Below, one piece after another: positions 63,015-64,000 of a DNA stretch of 64,000 nt (position 1 is the stretch's first letter; every line of letters begins with the position of its first letter). The DNA lies in assembly GCF_021341665.1 (NCBI RefSeq), contig NZ_JAJTTH010000003.1, positions 124,001 through 188,000 of the forward strand. The letters run 5' to 3'. The translations under genes and the position numbers were made by a program. The stretch is from Pseudomonas sp. Au-Pse12 (GTDB taxonomy: Bacteria > Pseudomonadota > Gammaproteobacteria > Pseudomonadales > Pseudomonadaceae). The notes under the pieces were generated by a model that was not told the origin of the DNA, ran no database searches, and saw only the letters and a program-made list of their open reading frames with translations.

Positions 63015-64000
63015 CTATCGAACCTGCTGCAAATGGCCGTACAGCTTGGCGTACAGGCCGCCATCGGCAATCAGTTGCTGATGGTCGCCATCTTCGGCAA
63101 TCTGCCCGCCATCGAACACCAAAACCCGATCTGCCTGTTTTACCGCCGACAAGCGATGAGCAATGATCAGCGTAGTTCGCCCACGCAGAAAACGCGTCAA
63201 GGCCTGGTGCAGGTTGTATTCGGTTGCGGCATCCAGGGCGGACGTGGCCTCATCGAGAATCACCACCTTGGGTTCGGCCAGAACCATGCGTGCAATGGCC
63301 AGGCGCTGACGCTGACCGCCGGACAAACGCACGCCGGAGCGCCCCACCACACTGTCCAGCCCTTGCGGCAAGGCCCTGACGGTGGCGTCCAACTGAGCAA
63401 TTTCCAGAGCCTGCCAACAGGCGTCATCAGTCCGCTCGCGCCCCATGGCCAGGTTGGCGCGAATCGTGTCGTTGAACAGCGCAGGATGCTGCAACACCAC
63501 CGCCACATTTTCCCGTACGGTCTCCAGGCCGATTTCCTGCTGGGTCGAACCGCCAAAGCGGATCACCCCGGTCTGTGGCGTGTACAGCCCCAGCAGTAAC
63601 TGCACCAGGGTGCTCTTGCCGCCGCCGCTGGCGCCGACAATGGCCACCTTCTCGCCGGGAGCGATGGACAGGTTCATGTTGTCCAGCACCCGCTCATCCC
63701 CATACCCGAAGCTCAGGCCACGCACCTCGATGCCGACCGTCTCGCGCCCCTGGAACGGATCCACACCCGGGCCGTATTGCGGCTCGTCGGCGCGCGCCAG
63801 CAACTCGTTGATCCGGCTCAGCGCGCCACCTGCGGCGTAGTAGGCGTACTGCAGGTTCAGCAACTGCTCCACGGGGCCGATCATGAACCACAGGTAGCTG
63901 AACACCGCCAGCATCTGGCCAATGGACAGGTCGGAGAACAACACGGTGAGCATCGCCACCGCGCGGAAGATATCGATGCCGAACTGGAACAGCAGCCCAC
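63015..64000 (-). CDS. ABC exporter, fused permease-ATPase (5' part outside window)
   Basis: The 3' 328 codons of a type I (MsbA/LapB-like) ABC half-transporter. The end of the membrane domain (GLLFQFGIDIFRAVAMLTVLFSDLSIGQMLAVFSYLWFMIGPVEQLLNLQYAYY) is followed by the ATPase domain: Walker A GASGGGKST, Q-loop LQHPALFNDT, signature LSGGQRQR, Walker B VVILDEATSALDA and switch His IIAHRLSA. It would export a lipid, peptide or toxin; the substrate cannot be inferred. The frame is open to the window edge. Confidence 0.93.
   Translation of the reverse strand, partial: GLLFQFGIDIFRAVAMLTVLFSDLSIGQMLAVFSYLWFMIGPVEQLLNLQYAYYAAGGALSRINELLARADEPQYGPGVDPFQGRETVGIEVRGLSFGYGDERVLDNMNLSIAPGEKVAIVGASGGGKSTLVQLLLGLYTPQTGVIRFGGSTQQEIGLETVRENVAVVLQHPALFNDTIRANLAMGRERTDDACWQALEIAQLDATVRALPQGLDSVVGRSGVRLSGGQRQRLAIARMVLAEPKVVILDEATSALDAATEYNLHQALTRFLRGRTTLIIAHRLSAVKQADRVLVFDGGQIAEDGDHQQLIADGGLYAKLYGHLQQVR

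Overview
The window is a contiguous piece of a Pseudomonas chromosome of the P. fluorescens group (P. protegens/chlororaphis/fluorescens-like). The assignment rests on gene content and order that I recognise: oprI beside an L,D-transpeptidase gene, tesA with a ybbA/ybbP-like transporter, cysB near a class I DAHP synthase, gyrA-serC-pheA-hisC-(tyrA-aroA fusion)-cmk-rpsA-ihfB, mtnA-mtaD-ubiG-mupP-yciK, and a gene matching the undA 1-undecene synthase. It also rests on high-GC coding sequence and on Pseudomonas-type REP palindromes. No tRNA, rRNA, insertion sequence, prophage or CRISPR array was seen. Almost all of the window looks like core genome; the clear exception in base composition is 37.4-42.1 kb.

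Layout. 0-7.5 kb: end of earP, a small membrane protein, a Gre-like factor, cysB, a universal stress protein, a 5'-nucleotidase, a ketopantoate-reductase-like/thioredoxin-like pair that overlaps a divergent PilZ gene, DAHP synthase and a small acetyltransferase. 7.5-18 kb: oprI and its L,D-transpeptidase, tesA divergent from an ABC exporter (ybbAP), greB, an orphan NarL-type regulator, DoxX and lytic transglycosylase mltF2. 18-24.3 kb: tatD, a chemoreceptor, an Mpo1-like protein, a thioesterase, a CHAD protein, a lipoprotein and a patatin. 24.3-32.5 kb: complete kdpFABCDE potassium-uptake operon on the minus strand, with REP-type hairpins inside and a KdpE-box-like site upstream. 32.7-36.8 kb: ethanolamine permease (sigma-54-type promoter), a DUF2897 protein, a DUF1989 enzyme with its GntR regulator, and a TetR regulator.

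37-53 kb, minus strand: the long housekeeping block gyrA, serC, pheA, hisC, tyrA-aroA, cmk and rpsA (several with overlapping start and stop codons) links DNA topology, serine and aromatic amino acid synthesis, CMP kinase and ribosomal protein S1. It is followed by a small lipoprotein, ihfB, wbpL, wbpM and a ComEA-like protein. The ihfB-wbpM interval is the usual site of the O-specific-antigen cluster in Pseudomonas. Here it holds only wbpL and about 0.8 kb of AT-rich, apparently non-coding DNA, so the locus looks emptied.

53-64 kb: mtnA and mtaD (methylthioadenosine salvage), ubiG (ubiquinone), mupP (peptidoglycan recycling), yciK, two cyclic-di-GMP genes on either side of undA, and the 3' part of an ABC exporter gene. 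I found no convincing multi-gene system that is clearly undescribed. The best leads are the emptied O-antigen locus, the GntR-DUF1989-permease group and the Gre-like factor with an altered catalytic tip.
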